From Gemmatimonadaceae bacterium (GTDB lineage: Bacteria > Gemmatimonadota > Gemmatimonadetes > Gemmatimonadales > Gemmatimonadaceae), in NCBI GenBank assembly GCA_040882285.1, contig JBBEBQ010000005.1, positions 124,001-188,000 on the forward strand: a DNA stretch of 64,000 nucleotides. The letters run 5' to 3'. The position numbers and the translations under genes were made by a program. Of this stretch, positions 34,895-43,453 are shown one piece after another (position 1 is the first letter of the stretch; every line of letters starts with the position of its first letter). Under the pieces are notes generated by a model. That model did not search any database. It worked only from the letters and a program-made list of their open reading frames with translations, and was not told the origin of the DNA.

Positions 34895-36580
34895 ATGACT
34901 CAGAACACGATGTATGACGTGGTGATCGTCGGGTCCGGCGCGGGCGGAGGGATGGCGGCCTACGCGTTGACGAAAGCCGGCGCCAACGTGCTGTTGCTCG
35001 AGGCCGGAGGCCCGTGGTACGCCTCGAAAGACTCGCCGATGCTCGTGCCGAATTACGCTTCGCCCCGCCGCGGCGCGGCCACCCGGCTCCGCCCCTTCGG
35101 CGAGTTCGACGCCTGCGACGGCGGCTGGGAGATCGAGGGTGAGCCGTACACCACCGCGCCCGGCTCGCGCTTCCTCTGGTGGCGCGCGCGCATGCTCGGC
35201 GGCCGCACCAACCACTGGGGCCGCATCTCCCTCCGCTTCGGCCCCGACGATTTCAGGCGCAAGACCCTCGACGGGCTCGGCGACGACTGGCCCATCTCGT
35301 ACGACGACGTCGCCCCGTACTTCGACGAAGTGGACAAAATCGTCGGCATCTACGGCAGCCGCGAAGGAATCCCCAACGAGCCCGACGGGATCTTTCACCC
35401 GCCGCCGGCGCCGCGCTGCTACGAGTTGCTCGTCAAGAAATCGTGCGACAACCTCAACATCACCTGCATCCCCGCGCGCCGCTCCGTCATCACGCAGCCG
35501 CTCAACGGGCGGCCCGCATGTCATTACTGCGGCCAGTGCAGCCGCGGCTGCACGACAAGATCGAACTTCTCCAGCCCCGACGTCTTCATCGCTCCGGCGC
35601 TGGCCACGGGCAAGCTCACGTTGCTCACCAACGCCATGGTGCGCGAGGTGACGACCGCGCCGAACGGCCTCGCGACCGGGGTGTCGTACGTCAACAAGCT
35701 CACCGGCGAGGAGCTGCAGGCGCGCGGCCGCGTCGTCGTGCTCGCCGCGAGCGCGCTCGAGTCGGCGCGGATCCTCCTGAACTCGAAGTCGCCGCTGTTC
35801 CCGCAGGGCCTGGCCAACGGCAGCGGCACCCTCGGCAAGTACATCACGGACACCACCGGCAGCGACGTGGCCGGCTACATACCGGCGATGGAGAATCACG
35901 TCACGCACAACGAGGACGGCGCCGGCGGGATGCACGTGTACATGCCGTGGTGGCTGGACAACAGCAAGCTCGATTTCGCCCGCGGCTACCACATCGAGGT
36001 GTGGGGCGGGGTCCGCGCGCCGGGCGCGGGCTTCATGGGCGGCATCCACCGCTATCCGGGCGGCGGCGGCTACGGCAAGCAGCTCAAGGACGACTACCGC
36101 AAGTATTACGGCGCGACGATCGGCTTCTCCGGCCGCGGCGAGATGATTCCGAACGACGACTCCTACTGCGAGATCGACCCGAACGTCGTGGACCGCTTCG
36201 GGATTCCGGTGCTGCGCTTCCACTGGAAGTGGAGCGAGCACGAGATCAACCAGGTGCGGCACATGCAGGAGACGTTCCGCGCCCTCGTGGCCGACATGGG
36301 CGGGCAAGTCTTCTCCCCGATGCCCACGAAGGAGCAGGACTACAACATCGCGACCGGCGGGCAGATCATCCACGAGCTCGGCGGGACGCGCATGGGACAC
36401 GACCCGAGGACGTCAGTGCTCAACTCGAACTGCCAGGCGCACGACTGCAGGAACCTCTTCGTCGCCGACGGCGGTCCGTTCGTGTCGCAGGCGGACAAGA
36501 ACCCGACGTGGACAATCATGGCGCTGGCATGGCGCACGTCGGACTACATCCGCGACCAGATCAAGGCGAAGGCGCTATGA
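34895..36580 (+). CDS. GMC-family FAD-dependent dehydrogenase (large subunit)
   Basis: This 561-residue flavoprotein has the FAD motif VIVGSGAGGGMAAYAL, the GMC signature around RMLGGRTNHWGRISLR, a CHYCGQCSRGC cysteine cluster, and the C-terminal GGTRMGHDP plus NPTWTIMALAWR. It is the type that pairs with a gluconate-2-dehydrogenase-like small subunit, encoded next with an ATGA overlap. Enzymes of this kind oxidise sugars at C3 or C2. The neighbouring DUF1080 gene favours glucoside 3-dehydrogenase activity. It lacks its own signal peptide and may be co-exported with the Tat-bearing small subunit. Confidence 0.92.
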   Translation: MTQNTMYDVVIVGSGAGGGMAAYALTKAGANVLLLEAGGPWYASKDSPMLVPNYASPRRGAATRLRPFGEFDACDGGWEIEGEPYTTAPGSRFLWWRARMLGGRTNHWGRISLRFGPDDFRRKTLDGLGDDWPISYDDVAPYFDEVDKIVGIYGSREGIPNEPDGIFHPPPAPRCYELLVKKSCDNLNITCIPARRSVITQPLNGRPACHYCGQCSRGCTTRSNFSSPDVFIAPALATGKLTLLTNAMVREVTTAPNGLATGVSYVNKLTGEELQARGRVVVLAASALESARILLNSKSPLFPQGLANGSGTLGKYITDTTGSDVAGYIPAMENHVTHNEDGAGGMHVYMPWWLDNSKLDFARGYHIEVWGGVRAPGAGFMGGIHRYPGGGGYGKQLKDDYRKYYGATIGFSGRGEMIPNDDSYCEIDPNVVDRFGIPVLRFHWKWSEHEINQVRHMQETFRALVADMGGQVFSPMPTKEQDYNIATGGQIIHELGGTRMGHDPRTSVLNSNCQAHDCRNLFVADGGPFVSQADKNPTWTIMALAWRTSDYIRDQIKAKAL

Positions 36581-37200
36581 CCGACGTGACCCGCCGCGAC
36601 GCGGTCAAGGCGATGGCCGCGCTCCCCTTCGCTCTCGCGTGGGACCTCACGCCGCCGCAGCTCGAGCGCGCGGGGCGCGCGTTCGCGACCGATGCACAGA
36701 ATTACGCTCCCACGTTCTTCACCAGCAGTGAATGGGAGACCGTGCGGATGCTGGTGGACTACATCATCCCGCGCGACGAGCGGTCGGGCAGCGCGACCGA
36801 GGCGAAAGTCCCGGAGTACATGGACTTTCTGTTCTCCGACAAGGACGCGTCCGAATCGAGCAAAGTCGCCATGCGCGGCGGGCTCGGCTGGCTCGACTTC
36901 GAGTGCCGCGAGCGGTTCGGCGCGACCTTCGCGCGCTGCACCGACGAGCAGCGGCGCGCCGTGCTCGACGACGTCGCCTGGCCCGCGCGCGCGAAGCCGG
37001 AGCACAGCCACGGCGTCTCGTTCTTCACCCGCTTCCGCGATCTCACCGCCGGCGGATTCTTCTCCAGCGCGATGGGCTGGCAGGACGTGCGCTACGCGGG
37101 CAACGTGTTCAACCCGAACTGGCAGGGGTGCTCCGCCGAGGCGATGGCGAAGCTCGGCGTGTCGCAGGATCTCATGAACACGCGCATCCCGGTTCAGTGA
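36577..37200 (+). CDS. Gluconate 2-dehydrogenase subunit 3-like protein (GMC small subunit), Tat signal
   Basis: This 207-residue protein has a Tat motif near the start (TRRDAVKAMAALPFALAW) and the subunit-3 pattern FFTSSEWETVRMLVDYIIPRD, FSDKDASES, FFTRFRDLTAGGFFSS and GWQDVRYAGN. It would assemble with and export the GMC subunit. It overlaps the upstream gene by ATGA and the downstream dehydrogenase by GTGA. Confidence 0.9.
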   Translation: MTDVTRRDAVKAMAALPFALAWDLTPPQLERAGRAFATDAQNYAPTFFTSSEWETVRMLVDYIIPRDERSGSATEAKVPEYMDFLFSDKDASESSKVAMRGGLGWLDFECRERFGATFARCTDEQRRAVLDDVAWPARAKPEHSHGVSFFTRFRDLTAGGFFSSAMGWQDVRYAGNVFNPNWQGCSAEAMAKLGVSQDLMNTRIPVQ

Positions 37201-38441
37201 GCGGTGGGCGGCTCGGCATAGGGCTGGTCGGGAGCGGCTTCAACGCCCGCTTCCACATCCAGGCGTTCGCGGCCGTGCGCGACGCCGACGTGGTCGGGGT
37301 GTGGAGCCCGAACAGGAAGAACGCGGCCGCCACGGCGGCGTACGCCCGCGCGCTGGAGGTGGGCGACACGAAGCCGTTCCGGTCGATCCGTGAGATGGTC
37401 GCCGACCCGGCGGTGGACGCGATCTGGCTGTGCGGCCCCAACCACGCGCGCATCGCCAACGTCGAGGAGATCGTCTCGACGATCGAGCGCGGAGAGGGCG
37501 AGCTGCGCGGGCTCGCCTGCGAGAAGCCGCTGGCGCGCAACGTCGCCGAGGCGAAGAAGGTCGCCCGGCTCGCCGCGAGCGTCGGCCTGAATACGGGCTA
37601 CCTGGAGAACCAGTTGTTCGCGCCGGACATCACGCGCGGGCGCGATCTGATCTGGGCGCGCGGCGCCGCCCTCACCGGCCGCCCGTACCTCGCGCGTGCC
37701 GCGGAGGAGCACAGCGGTCCGCACATGCCCTGGTTCTGGCAGGGGACGCTGCAGGGCGGCGGAGTGCTGAACGACATGATGTGCCACTCGGTCGAGGTCG
37801 TGCGCCATCTGCTGACCGAGCCCGGCGCGCCTCGCTCGTCCATTCGGCCGGTACGCGTCACGGGTCATGTCGCTTCACTCAAGTGGACGCGGCCGCAGTA
37901 CGCCAGGCGTCTGCGGGCCACGATGGGCAAGGACGTAGACTACCGCCGCCGACCCGCAGAGGATTTCGCGCGGGCGACGATCGAATACGAGGCATCCACC
38001 GGCGAAACTCTCATCGGCGAAGTCACGACGTCCTGGAGCTTCGTCGGCGCGGGGCTGCGCCTGTCGGCGGAGCTGCTCGGTCCCGAGTACTCGATGTCGT
38101 GGAACACGCTCGACAGCTGGCTCAAGCTGTTCTTCAGCCGCGAAGTGCGCGGAAAGGCGGGTGAAGATCTGGTGGAAAAGCAGAACGCCGAGATGGGATT
38201 GATGCCCGTCGTCGCCGACGAAGCTGCGGCGTACGGCTACGCCGCGGAGAACAGGCATTTCGTGCGGACGTTTCTGCGGGGGGAGAAGCCGATGCTGACG
38301 TTCGAGGACGGGGTTGAAGTCATGCAGATTTTGATGACAGCGTACATGAGTGCGGCGAAAGGAAGGACGTTGGAGTTTCCGCCGAAGGGGCTGGATTCTT
38401 TCGTGCCCGAAGTCGCTCGCGGCAAGTGGAGACCGCGGTGA
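37197..38441 (+). CDS. Gfo/Idh/MocA-family NAD(P)-dependent oxidoreductase
   Basis: This 414-residue dehydrogenase has an N-terminal Rossmann fold (GIGLVGSGFNARFHIQAFAAV), the AIWLCGPNHARIANVE strand, the EKPLARN motif, and the larger alpha/beta domain with GGGVLNDMMCHSVEVVRHLL (landmarks GGGVLNDMMCH). It starts at a GTG overlapping the previous stop as GTGA, giving VSGGRLGIGLVG. There is no signal peptide, so it probably works in the cytoplasm on a keto- or cyclitol-type sugar. It is the last gene before element A. Confidence 0.9.
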   Translation: MSGGRLGIGLVGSGFNARFHIQAFAAVRDADVVGVWSPNRKNAAATAAYARALEVGDTKPFRSIREMVADPAVDAIWLCGPNHARIANVEEIVSTIERGEGELRGLACEKPLARNVAEAKKVARLAASVGLNTGYLENQLFAPDITRGRDLIWARGAALTGRPYLARAAEEHSGPHMPWFWQGTLQGGGVLNDMMCHSVEVVRHLLTEPGAPRSSIRPVRVTGHVASLKWTRPQYARRLRATMGKDVDYRRRPAEDFARATIEYEASTGETLIGEVTTSWSFVGAGLRLSAELLGPEYSMSWNTLDSWLKLFFSREVRGKAGEDLVEKQNAEMGLMPVVADEAAAYGYAAENRHFVRTFLRGEKPMLTFEDGVEVMQILMTAYMSAAKGRTLEFPPKGLDSFVPEVARGKWRPR

Positions 38442-38442
38442 A

Positions 38443-38526
38443 CTGCGCTGCGTGCTAACTGCGCTGCGTGCTGCGTGCTACCGGCGCTACATGCTGCGTG
38501 CTGCGTGCTGCGGCCTGCGCCCTCGC
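38443..38526. repeat. Left heptamer array and inverted-repeat arm of element A
   Basis: Units of CTGCGTG and close variants repeat at 7-bp steps from the end of the Gfo/Idh gene. The last 34 bp (38493-38526) are exactly complementary to 39095-39128. A partial echo of the arm continues to about 38550 (TCGCAGGCTCCGT). Confidence 0.88.
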
Positions 38527-38566
38527 TGCGGCGTGGGTCCTCGCAGGCTCCGTGCGCGATCCATGT

Positions 38567-38938
38567 TCACTGTTCCTCACCACCGTTTGGATCCGGGCGA
38601 ATGTCGCGGTCGCGCTCCTTGGGAATGGCCTTGAGAAGGATCTGGCAGATGCGTGTCAGTAGAGAAGTGCGCTTCTCATAGTCAGCTCGCTCGAGGACGT
38701 GCCTGGCAGCGTGGTACCAAAACCGACATTCCCGGGCGGAGCTGAGCGCGTACTCGAAGAACCGCACTCGATCTTTTCCGGAGCTGCGACTGTATCCGTC
38801 GCAGATGTTCGCCCCGATCGAGCTCGCTGACCGGTACAGCTGCGACGCTATGAATGCTGTCGTCGGATGCGTCCTGACCGTCGCGGCATCTGCCCACGCA
38901 AAATCCAGTACTTCAAGCGCCAATCTGTACGCCGCCAT
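38567..38938 (-). CDS. Four-helix-bundle protein (23S rRNA IVP/Avd-like family)
   Basis: This protein of about 123 residues (MAAYRLALEVLDFAWADAAT start) has the family pattern: a first helix, then QLYRSASSIGANICDGYSR, GKDRVRFFEYALSSARECRFW, and a C-terminal helix LLTRICQILLKAIP. Members are encoded in intervening sequences of 23S rRNA genes and, as Avd, beside diversity-generating retroelements; they bind nucleic acid or a reverse transcriptase. An upstream in-frame GTG (MHAGDPIRRMAAY) is an alternative start. It lies wholly between the arms of element A. A second gene of the family is at 49711. Confidence 0.85.
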   Translation of the reverse strand: MAAYRLALEVLDFAWADAATVRTHPTTAFIASQLYRSASSIGANICDGYSRSSGKDRVRFFEYALSSARECRFWYHAARHVLERADYEKRTSLLTRICQILLKAIPKERDRDIRPDPNGGEEQ

Positions 38939-39094
38939 CCGCCTGATCGGATCGCCAGCGTGCACCGGACCCGGCTCCCCTTCCCTGAATTCGGCAGGCT
39001 CGCTCTCCACCCCGAATCCTGTATGGAGAGGCCCGAATTCCCCGAATCGTTTTGCCAGTGGTGCAACACAATCATTTCCGGTGCAACGGACCCT

Positions 39095-39128
39095 GCGAGG
39101 GCGCAGGCCGCAGCACGCAGCACGCAGC
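39095..39128. repeat. Right inverted-repeat arm of element A
   Basis: This 34-bp segment is the exact reverse complement of 38493-38526. It is followed after 4 bp by the MFS stop codon, with ACGCAGCGTAGTTAAGC bridging the two. Confidence 0.92.
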
Positions 39129-39132
39129 GTAG

Positions 39133-40323
39133 TTAAGCCGCTTGCTGGGTCTGAGCCGGACGGAACAGCAGTGCGAAAACGACGAGGATTACCGCGGCAC
39201 CAACAGCGGGTACCATCCAAATCGCATTCCAGTCATGCCCTCCCGGCACCGCGTACCGCTCCACAATCCGCCCCGATGCCCACGCCCCGATGAAGTTTCC
39301 AACCCCCATCGTCACGAATGCGATGAACCCCTGCGCGGCCGCCCGTATCCGCACCCCCGCCTGCTGATCCACGTAGATCTGCCCCGTCACGAAAAAGAAA
39401 TCGTAGCACACGCCGTGCAGCAGGATGCCGAGATACAGCATCCACACGTTCGCGCCCAGCCCGCCGTTGGCGAACAGGAAATACCGCGCCGCCCACGCGG
39501 CCATCCCGATCAGCATGATCTTCTTCACGCCCAGCCGCACCAGGAACCACGGCAGCAGGATCATGAACGCGATCTCCGACATCTGGCCGAGCGTCATCTT
39601 GCTCGCCGGCTCCGGCAGGCCGATCTCGTTCAGGAACAGGTTCGTGAACGCGTAGTAGAACTGCAGCGGGATGCACAGCAGGAACGACCCCACCACGAAC
39701 ACGGCGAACGATCGGTCGCGCATCAGCGACAGCGCATCCAGCCCCAGCACGTCCCGCACCGACAAGGGGCGGCCCGCAGAGCTCGGCGGCGTGTGTGGCA
39801 ATAGAAGAGCGAAAGCCGCGAGTACCAGCGACGCGCCGGCCGCGATCCGCATCGGCACCGCGGTCGCCTCCAGTCCGAGCTGGCCGACGAGAATTCCCGC
39901 GACGATCCACCCGATCGTCCCCAGCACGCGGATCCGCGGAAATTCTTTCGCCGAGCTCGCCACGTTCGCGAACGAGATGGCGTTGGACAGCGCGAGCGTC
40001 GGCATGTAAAACAGCGCGTACAGGATCAATACGGGATAGAACGTTCCGAAGTCGCCGATCGTCGATGCGTACCACAGCAGCACCGCCCCGCCGACGTGCA
40101 GCGCGACCAGCATCTTCTCGGTCGCGAAGAACCGGTCGGCGACCATTCCCACGAAAAACGGCGAGACCATCGCCGCGATCGCCAGACTGCCGTACGCGAG
40201 GCCGATCTGCGTGCCGTCGAAGGCGAGCGTGGTCCCGAGATACGTGCCCAGCGTGACGAACCATGCCCCCCAGATGAAGTACTGCAGGAACATCATGATC
40301 GACAGCCGCGCGCGCACGCTCAC
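39133..40323 (-). CDS. MFS permease, nucleoside:H+ symporter-like
   Basis: This 396-residue protein has twelve predicted transmembrane helices and the NupG/XapB-like N-terminus [38 protein letters not shown] and [20 protein letters not shown] (landmarks WGAWFVTLG and YDFFFVTGQ). Members near DUF1080, GMC and Gfo/Idh genes are thought to import sugars or sugar derivatives. Its ATG overlaps the DUF1080 stop by ATGA. Confidence 0.9.
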   Translation of the reverse strand: MSVRARLSIMMFLQYFIWGAWFVTLGTYLGTTLAFDGTQIGLAYGSLAIAAMVSPFFVGMVADRFFATEKMLVALHVGGAVLLWYASTIGDFGTFYPVLILYALFYMPTLALSNAISFANVASSAKEFPRIRVLGTIGWIVAGILVGQLGLEATAVPMRIAAGASLVLAAFALLLPHTPPSSAGRPLSVRDVLGLDALSLMRDRSFAVFVVGSFLLCIPLQFYYAFTNLFLNEIGLPEPASKMTLGQMSEIAFMILLPWFLVRLGVKKIMLIGMAAWAARYFLFANGGLGANVWMLYLGILLHGVCYDFFFVTGQIYVDQQAGVRIRAAAQGFIAFVTMGVGNFIGAWASGRIVERYAVPGGHDWNAIWMVPAVGAAVILVVFALLFRPAQTQQAA

Positions 40324-41051
40324 GGCAGCACCCTTATGCGGATGTTGCGGAACTCGACCCGATCACCGTGGTCCTGCAACCCGATGTGCCCCCGCGGCGC
40401 CCTTCCGTACAGCGGCATCGACGCGAACTTGCTCGCCCGCACCCGCGCCTCCCACTCGGGGGAGCCGAGCTCGTATTCCACCACCTTCACGCCGTTGAGC
40501 CAGTGCTCCACGTGGCTTCCGTTCACGAGCAGCCGCACGGCATTCCATTCGCCGGCCGGGCGCGACACGCCGCGCCTGGCCGGATACAGCGCGAAGTTCG
40601 ATCCGGCCGAGGTCAGCTCCGACTTCCCGTCCGCGTGGCGCTCGTCGTCCAGCACCTGCATCTCGCTCGCGCTCTGCCAGATGTAGTTCCCTTCCTCGGT
40701 CGCCCGGTAGAAGATCCCGCTGTTGCCGCCGGGAGCGACTTTCCACTCGAGCCGCAGGTCGAAGGTGCGGAACTGCTCCCGGGTGATGATGTCGCCGGCG
40801 CCCGCGGTCACGAGCGTGAGCGATCCGTCGACCACCCGCCAGCCGTCGGGCAGCCCCGGCTTGCGGTACCCGCGCCATGCGGCGAGATCGCTCCCGTCGA
40901 AGAGACTCCGCCAGCCCGCGGCGCGCTCGGCGGCAGTCAAGACGGTCCCGGCATCATCGCCGGAAGAAGCGGGGGCCGTCGTGCAGGCTGAGAGGACGGC
41001 ACCGGCAGCTCCCAGAAGGATCACGGCCGACTGCATAATTTTGCGATTCAT
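40320..41051 (-). CDS. DUF1080 lipoprotein (3-keto-disaccharide-hydrolase-type domain)
   Basis: This 243-residue protein has a lipoprotein signal ([15 protein letters not shown]) and a jelly-roll DUF1080 domain: [68 protein letters not shown] and [19 protein letters not shown]. The domain is now described as a hydrolase of 3-keto-glycosides. With GMC dehydrogenase, isomerase, Gfo/Idh and MFS genes it suggests periplasmic oxidation at C3 and then cleavage. Confidence 0.92.
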   Translation of the reverse strand: MNRKIMQSAVILLGAAGAVLSACTTAPASSGDDAGTVLTAAERAAGWRSLFDGSDLAAWRGYRKPGLPDGWRVVDGSLTLVTAGAGDIITREQFRTFDLRLEWKVAPGGNSGIFYRATEEGNYIWQSASEMQVLDDERHADGKSELTSAGSNFALYPARRGVSRPAGEWNAVRLLVNGSHVEHWLNGVKVVEYELGSPEWEARVRASKFASMPLYGRAPRGHIGLQDHGDRVEFRNIRIRVLP

Positions 41052-41207
41052 GGTTATCGGGTAGGAGGCGCGGCCAAGTTACGACTCCGAAGGGAGCGAC
41101 GTAAGCAGGCGGCAGTGGGACCAGCCGAAGGCTGCTACGTACTCCTACGTATGTTGGACCCGCCCCGGGCGGGACGAGCTTCACTTCGTCCCACACTGGA
41201 GCGCCCG

Positions 41208-42167
41208 ATGAGAAACGCGCACGTCCTCGCAACGGACGTACTTGTTCGGCCACGCCACCGCCCGGCCGCAGGTATCGGAGACTCGCTGGCCGGCGGAGTG
41301 TTCGCCGCCGCGACGTTTCTCGCGCCAGGGCTGGCGAGTCTCGACGGGATGCTGCGCTCGAAGCGGACGGCCCGTGCACGCGCCGCTCTCTCCCGCGCGC
41401 ACGCCGGCCGGACCACCGGCTCCGCCGAGCTGGAGGCGATCTGGTTCGCGCGAATCGCGCGCGAGGGACTGCGGCTGCTGCTCGTTCTGGGATTTGCCGA
41501 CGCCGTGCTCCGCCGCGTCGAGGTCAGCGGAATATCCCGCGCGTCGGAGCGGAGCTGTGTATACGCCATTTACCACACGCCCTGGGGCCGCGTGCTCGCG
41601 CTCTGGATGGAGCGACAGTCCTCTGGCGTGCTGCTCTCGGCGCCGCGCTGGCTGAAGCGCGCGGGAAGAGCGCACGTGCCCTGCACGTGGCGCGGGCTCC
41701 GCGAGCTGGTGGATCGAATCAGCCACGGCGGCTTGGCGGCTGTCACGACGGACCATTTTGGCCCGGCAGGGGCTCACACTACTCCCGCGATTCTCCTCGG
41801 GCGCGCGGTCCACGTGTGGACGGGAGCCGCGCGGATCGCCGCCGCCGCGGGCGTGCCGATCGTCCCCGTGCTCACCCGATATCGCGCGGGCAGGATCCAG
41901 ATCACCTTCGATGCGGCCATCGCCGTCGATGAGGTCGGCGCCGCGGCCGCCACCAGACGCGTGATCGCCGCATTCGACGCCGAGCTGCGCAGGGATCCTT
42001 CAGGGTGGGAACACGCGCACCGGTTTCTGTCGATGTCGCCGGCGCGAGTACCGACGGATCGCGTCGCGGAACGGCCTGCCGCTCCGGAGCATACCCCGGA
42101 TGAAGCAGCGATTCCAGCAAGGTACGGACCCTTCTCCGCCCGACCCTGCCGCCCTTTCACGTCCTAG
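41208..42167 (+). CDS. LPLAT-like (lipid A acyltransferase-type) protein
   Basis: This protein of about 319 residues resembles the HtrB/MsbB acyltransferase fold: SCVYAIYHTPWGRVLALWM holds the histidine box, DRISHGGLAAVTTDHFGP the second strand, and RIAAAAGVPIVPVLTRYRAGRIQITF the usual acyl-pocket strand. The classical HxxxxD is replaced by HTPWG, so activity is uncertain. A basic N-terminus without a clear anchor and a Pro/Arg-rich tail are unusual. The ATG at 41208 was chosen as the last before similarity; an upstream start at 41115 is possible. The 41052-41207 space holds short GC hairpins (CCCGCCCCGGGCGGG) but nothing recognised. Confidence 0.7.
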   Translation: MRNAHVLATDVLVRPRHRPAAGIGDSLAGGVFAAATFLAPGLASLDGMLRSKRTARARAALSRAHAGRTTGSAELEAIWFARIAREGLRLLLVLGFADAVLRRVEVSGISRASERSCVYAIYHTPWGRVLALWMERQSSGVLLSAPRWLKRAGRAHVPCTWRGLRELVDRISHGGLAAVTTDHFGPAGAHTTPAILLGRAVHVWTGAARIAAAAGVPIVPVLTRYRAGRIQITFDAAIAVDEVGAAAATRRVIAAFDAELRRDPSGWEHAHRFLSMSPARVPTDRVAERPAAPEHTPDEAAIPARYGPFSARPCRPFTS

Positions 42168-42218
42168 TACGGCTGTTGCTGTTAGCGGGTACACCACTTC
42201 GGACTCGACGGAGGCTGC

Positions 42219-43052
42219 GTGCGGCTGGGAAGACGGAGCACCAACATCGAAGACAGGCGGGGAATGCGGATGGGCCCGGCGGTGGGCGGGATCGGGGGGA
42301 TCGCAGTCCTGCTCATCGCGCTCTTCCTCGGCGTGGACCCTGGAGCGCTGCTGAACTCCGCGCCCGAAGCGGGTCCCTTATCGCCGGCCGACTCGGCGGC
42401 GCTGGCGAACGATCCCAATCGGGACCGCGTGGCCGCCGTTCTGGGCGACACCGAGGACACCTGGAACGCGATCTTCCAGGCCAACGGCCGGGATTACGAG
42501 GAGCCCAAGGTCGTGATCTACTCGGGCATGACTCAGTCGGCCTGCGGGATGGGGCAGGCCGCGATGGGCCCGTTTTATTGCCAGCTCGATCGCGACATCT
42601 ACATCGACCTGAGCTTCTTCGAGGATCTGCGTACGCGGTTCGGCGCGGACGGGGATTTCGCGCAGGCGTACGTGATCGCGCACGAGGTCGGCCATCACGT
42701 GCAGAACCAGCTCGGCATCTCGGAGCGCACGGCCGCCCAGCGGCAGCGCAGCGGCGAGGCGGAATCGAACCTGTTGTCCGTGATGCAGGAGCTGCAGGCC
42801 GATTGCTTCGCGGGGATCTGGGCCAATCACGCCAATCGCTCGCGGCAGATACTGGAAGCGGGAGACATCGAGGAAGGGTTGAACGCCGCCGCCGCGATCG
42901 GCGACGACCGCATTCAGCGGCAGACGCAGGGGACGGTCGTGCCGGAGAGCTTCACTCACGGCAGCTCCGTGCAGCGCGTCCGCTGGTTCAGGCGCGGGAT
43001 CGAGAGCGGCGACGTCGAGGCCTGCGACACCTTCAACGCGCGGGCGTTGTGA
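42219..43052 (+). CDS. Neutral zinc metallopeptidase (YpfJ family)
   Basis: This 277-residue membrane-anchored protein starts at GTG, has one transmembrane helix (GGIGGIAVLLIALFLGV), CGMGQAAMGPFYCQLDRDIY, the zinc motif in YVIAHEVGHHVQNQLG near residue 150 and ELQADCFAGIWANH with the third ligand, all diagnostic of the YpfJ family. The physiological substrate is unknown. It overlaps the next gene by GTGA. Confidence 0.92.
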   Translation: MRLGRRSTNIEDRRGMRMGPAVGGIGGIAVLLIALFLGVDPGALLNSAPEAGPLSPADSAALANDPNRDRVAAVLGDTEDTWNAIFQANGRDYEEPKVVIYSGMTQSACGMGQAAMGPFYCQLDRDIYIDLSFFEDLRTRFGADGDFAQAYVIAHEVGHHVQNQLGISERTAAQRQRSGEAESNLLSVMQELQADCFAGIWANHANRSRQILEAGDIEEGLNAAAAIGDDRIQRQTQGTVVPESFTHGSSVQRVRWFRRGIESGDVEACDTFNARAL

Positions 43053-43411
43053 CATACTCGGCGCGGAACCTGGCGCGAACCGGGGTCTGCTTCTCGCTGG
43101 TGGCGGCGGCTGCATGCGCGCCTCGCGTCGCCCGGGAGACAATACCACCGGGAACCGCCGCGACGCTTCGCGTGGAGAATCAGGCCTTCATGGACGTGAA
43201 CGTGTACGTGCTGCGGTCCGGACAGAGAACGCGCCTGGGGACTGTCACCGCTCTCACCACGCGCACGTTCGTGCTGCCGAGAACCATGGTCGGCACCGCG
43301 GTCTCCGTGCGTTTTCTGGCTGATTTCATCGGGAGCAACCGCGCGCCGGTTAGCGAGGAAGTGGTCGTATGGGAGGGTGACGAGATCGAGCTCAGAGTCC
43401 CTCCGGGATGA
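43049..43411 (+). CDS. Small lipoprotein of unknown function
   Basis: This 120-residue protein has a GTG start and a lipobox (CFSLVAAAACAP), followed by a short beta-rich domain (LRVENQAFMDVNVYVLRSG, RTRLGTVTALTTRTFVLP) resembling small bacterial beta-sandwich lipoproteins. It is coupled to the peptidase by GTGA. I do not recognise a named family. Confidence 0.7.
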   Translation: MTYSARNLARTGVCFSLVAAAACAPRVARETIPPGTAATLRVENQAFMDVNVYVLRSGQRTRLGTVTALTTRTFVLPRTMVGTAVSVRFLADFIGSNRAPVSEEVVVWEGDEIELRVPPG

Positions 43412-43420
43412 GCTTCTGCA

Positions 43421-43453
43421 GCTCGCGGCTTGGCTTATCTATGCGGCAGTCAA
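43421..43453. repeat. Single heptad-repeat arm (family B remnant)
   Basis: GCAGCTCGCGGCTTGGCT followed by a TATCTATGCGGCAGTCAA end matches the right arm of the element at 49516-50158 in order and 7-bp step. Only one arm is present. It lies between convergent genes and contains the KorB stop codon. Confidence 0.65.

Larger units (their letters stand above)
38493..39128. mobile_element. Inverted-repeat element A carrying a four-helix-bundle gene
   Basis: A perfect 34-bp inverted repeat (38493-38526 and 39095-39128) brackets a minus-strand four-helix-bundle ORF. The left arm lies in a longer array of CTGCGTG-type heptamers beginning right after the Gfo/Idh stop, and the right arm ends 4 bp before the MFS stop. 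The flanking genes are convergent, so the element fills their shared 3' space. No transposase is present. The arrangement matches the inverted-repeat intervening sequences known from 23S rRNA genes of some bacteria, but it is not inside rRNA here. Confidence 0.7.

Noticed and set aside
35179-36576. N-terminal extension of the gluconate-dehydrogenase-subunit-3 frame through the GMC gene
   Set aside because: Shadow of the GMC coding frame; the real start is the ATGA at 36577 with the Tat signal.
38443-39132. Insertion sequence or diversity-generating retroelement
   Set aside because: No transposase, reverse transcriptase, template/variable repeat or target duplication could be seen.
41052-41207. 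Riboswitch or attenuator ahead of the LPLAT gene
   Set aside because: Short GC hairpins are present, but no known riboswitch core or U-tract terminator could be identified.
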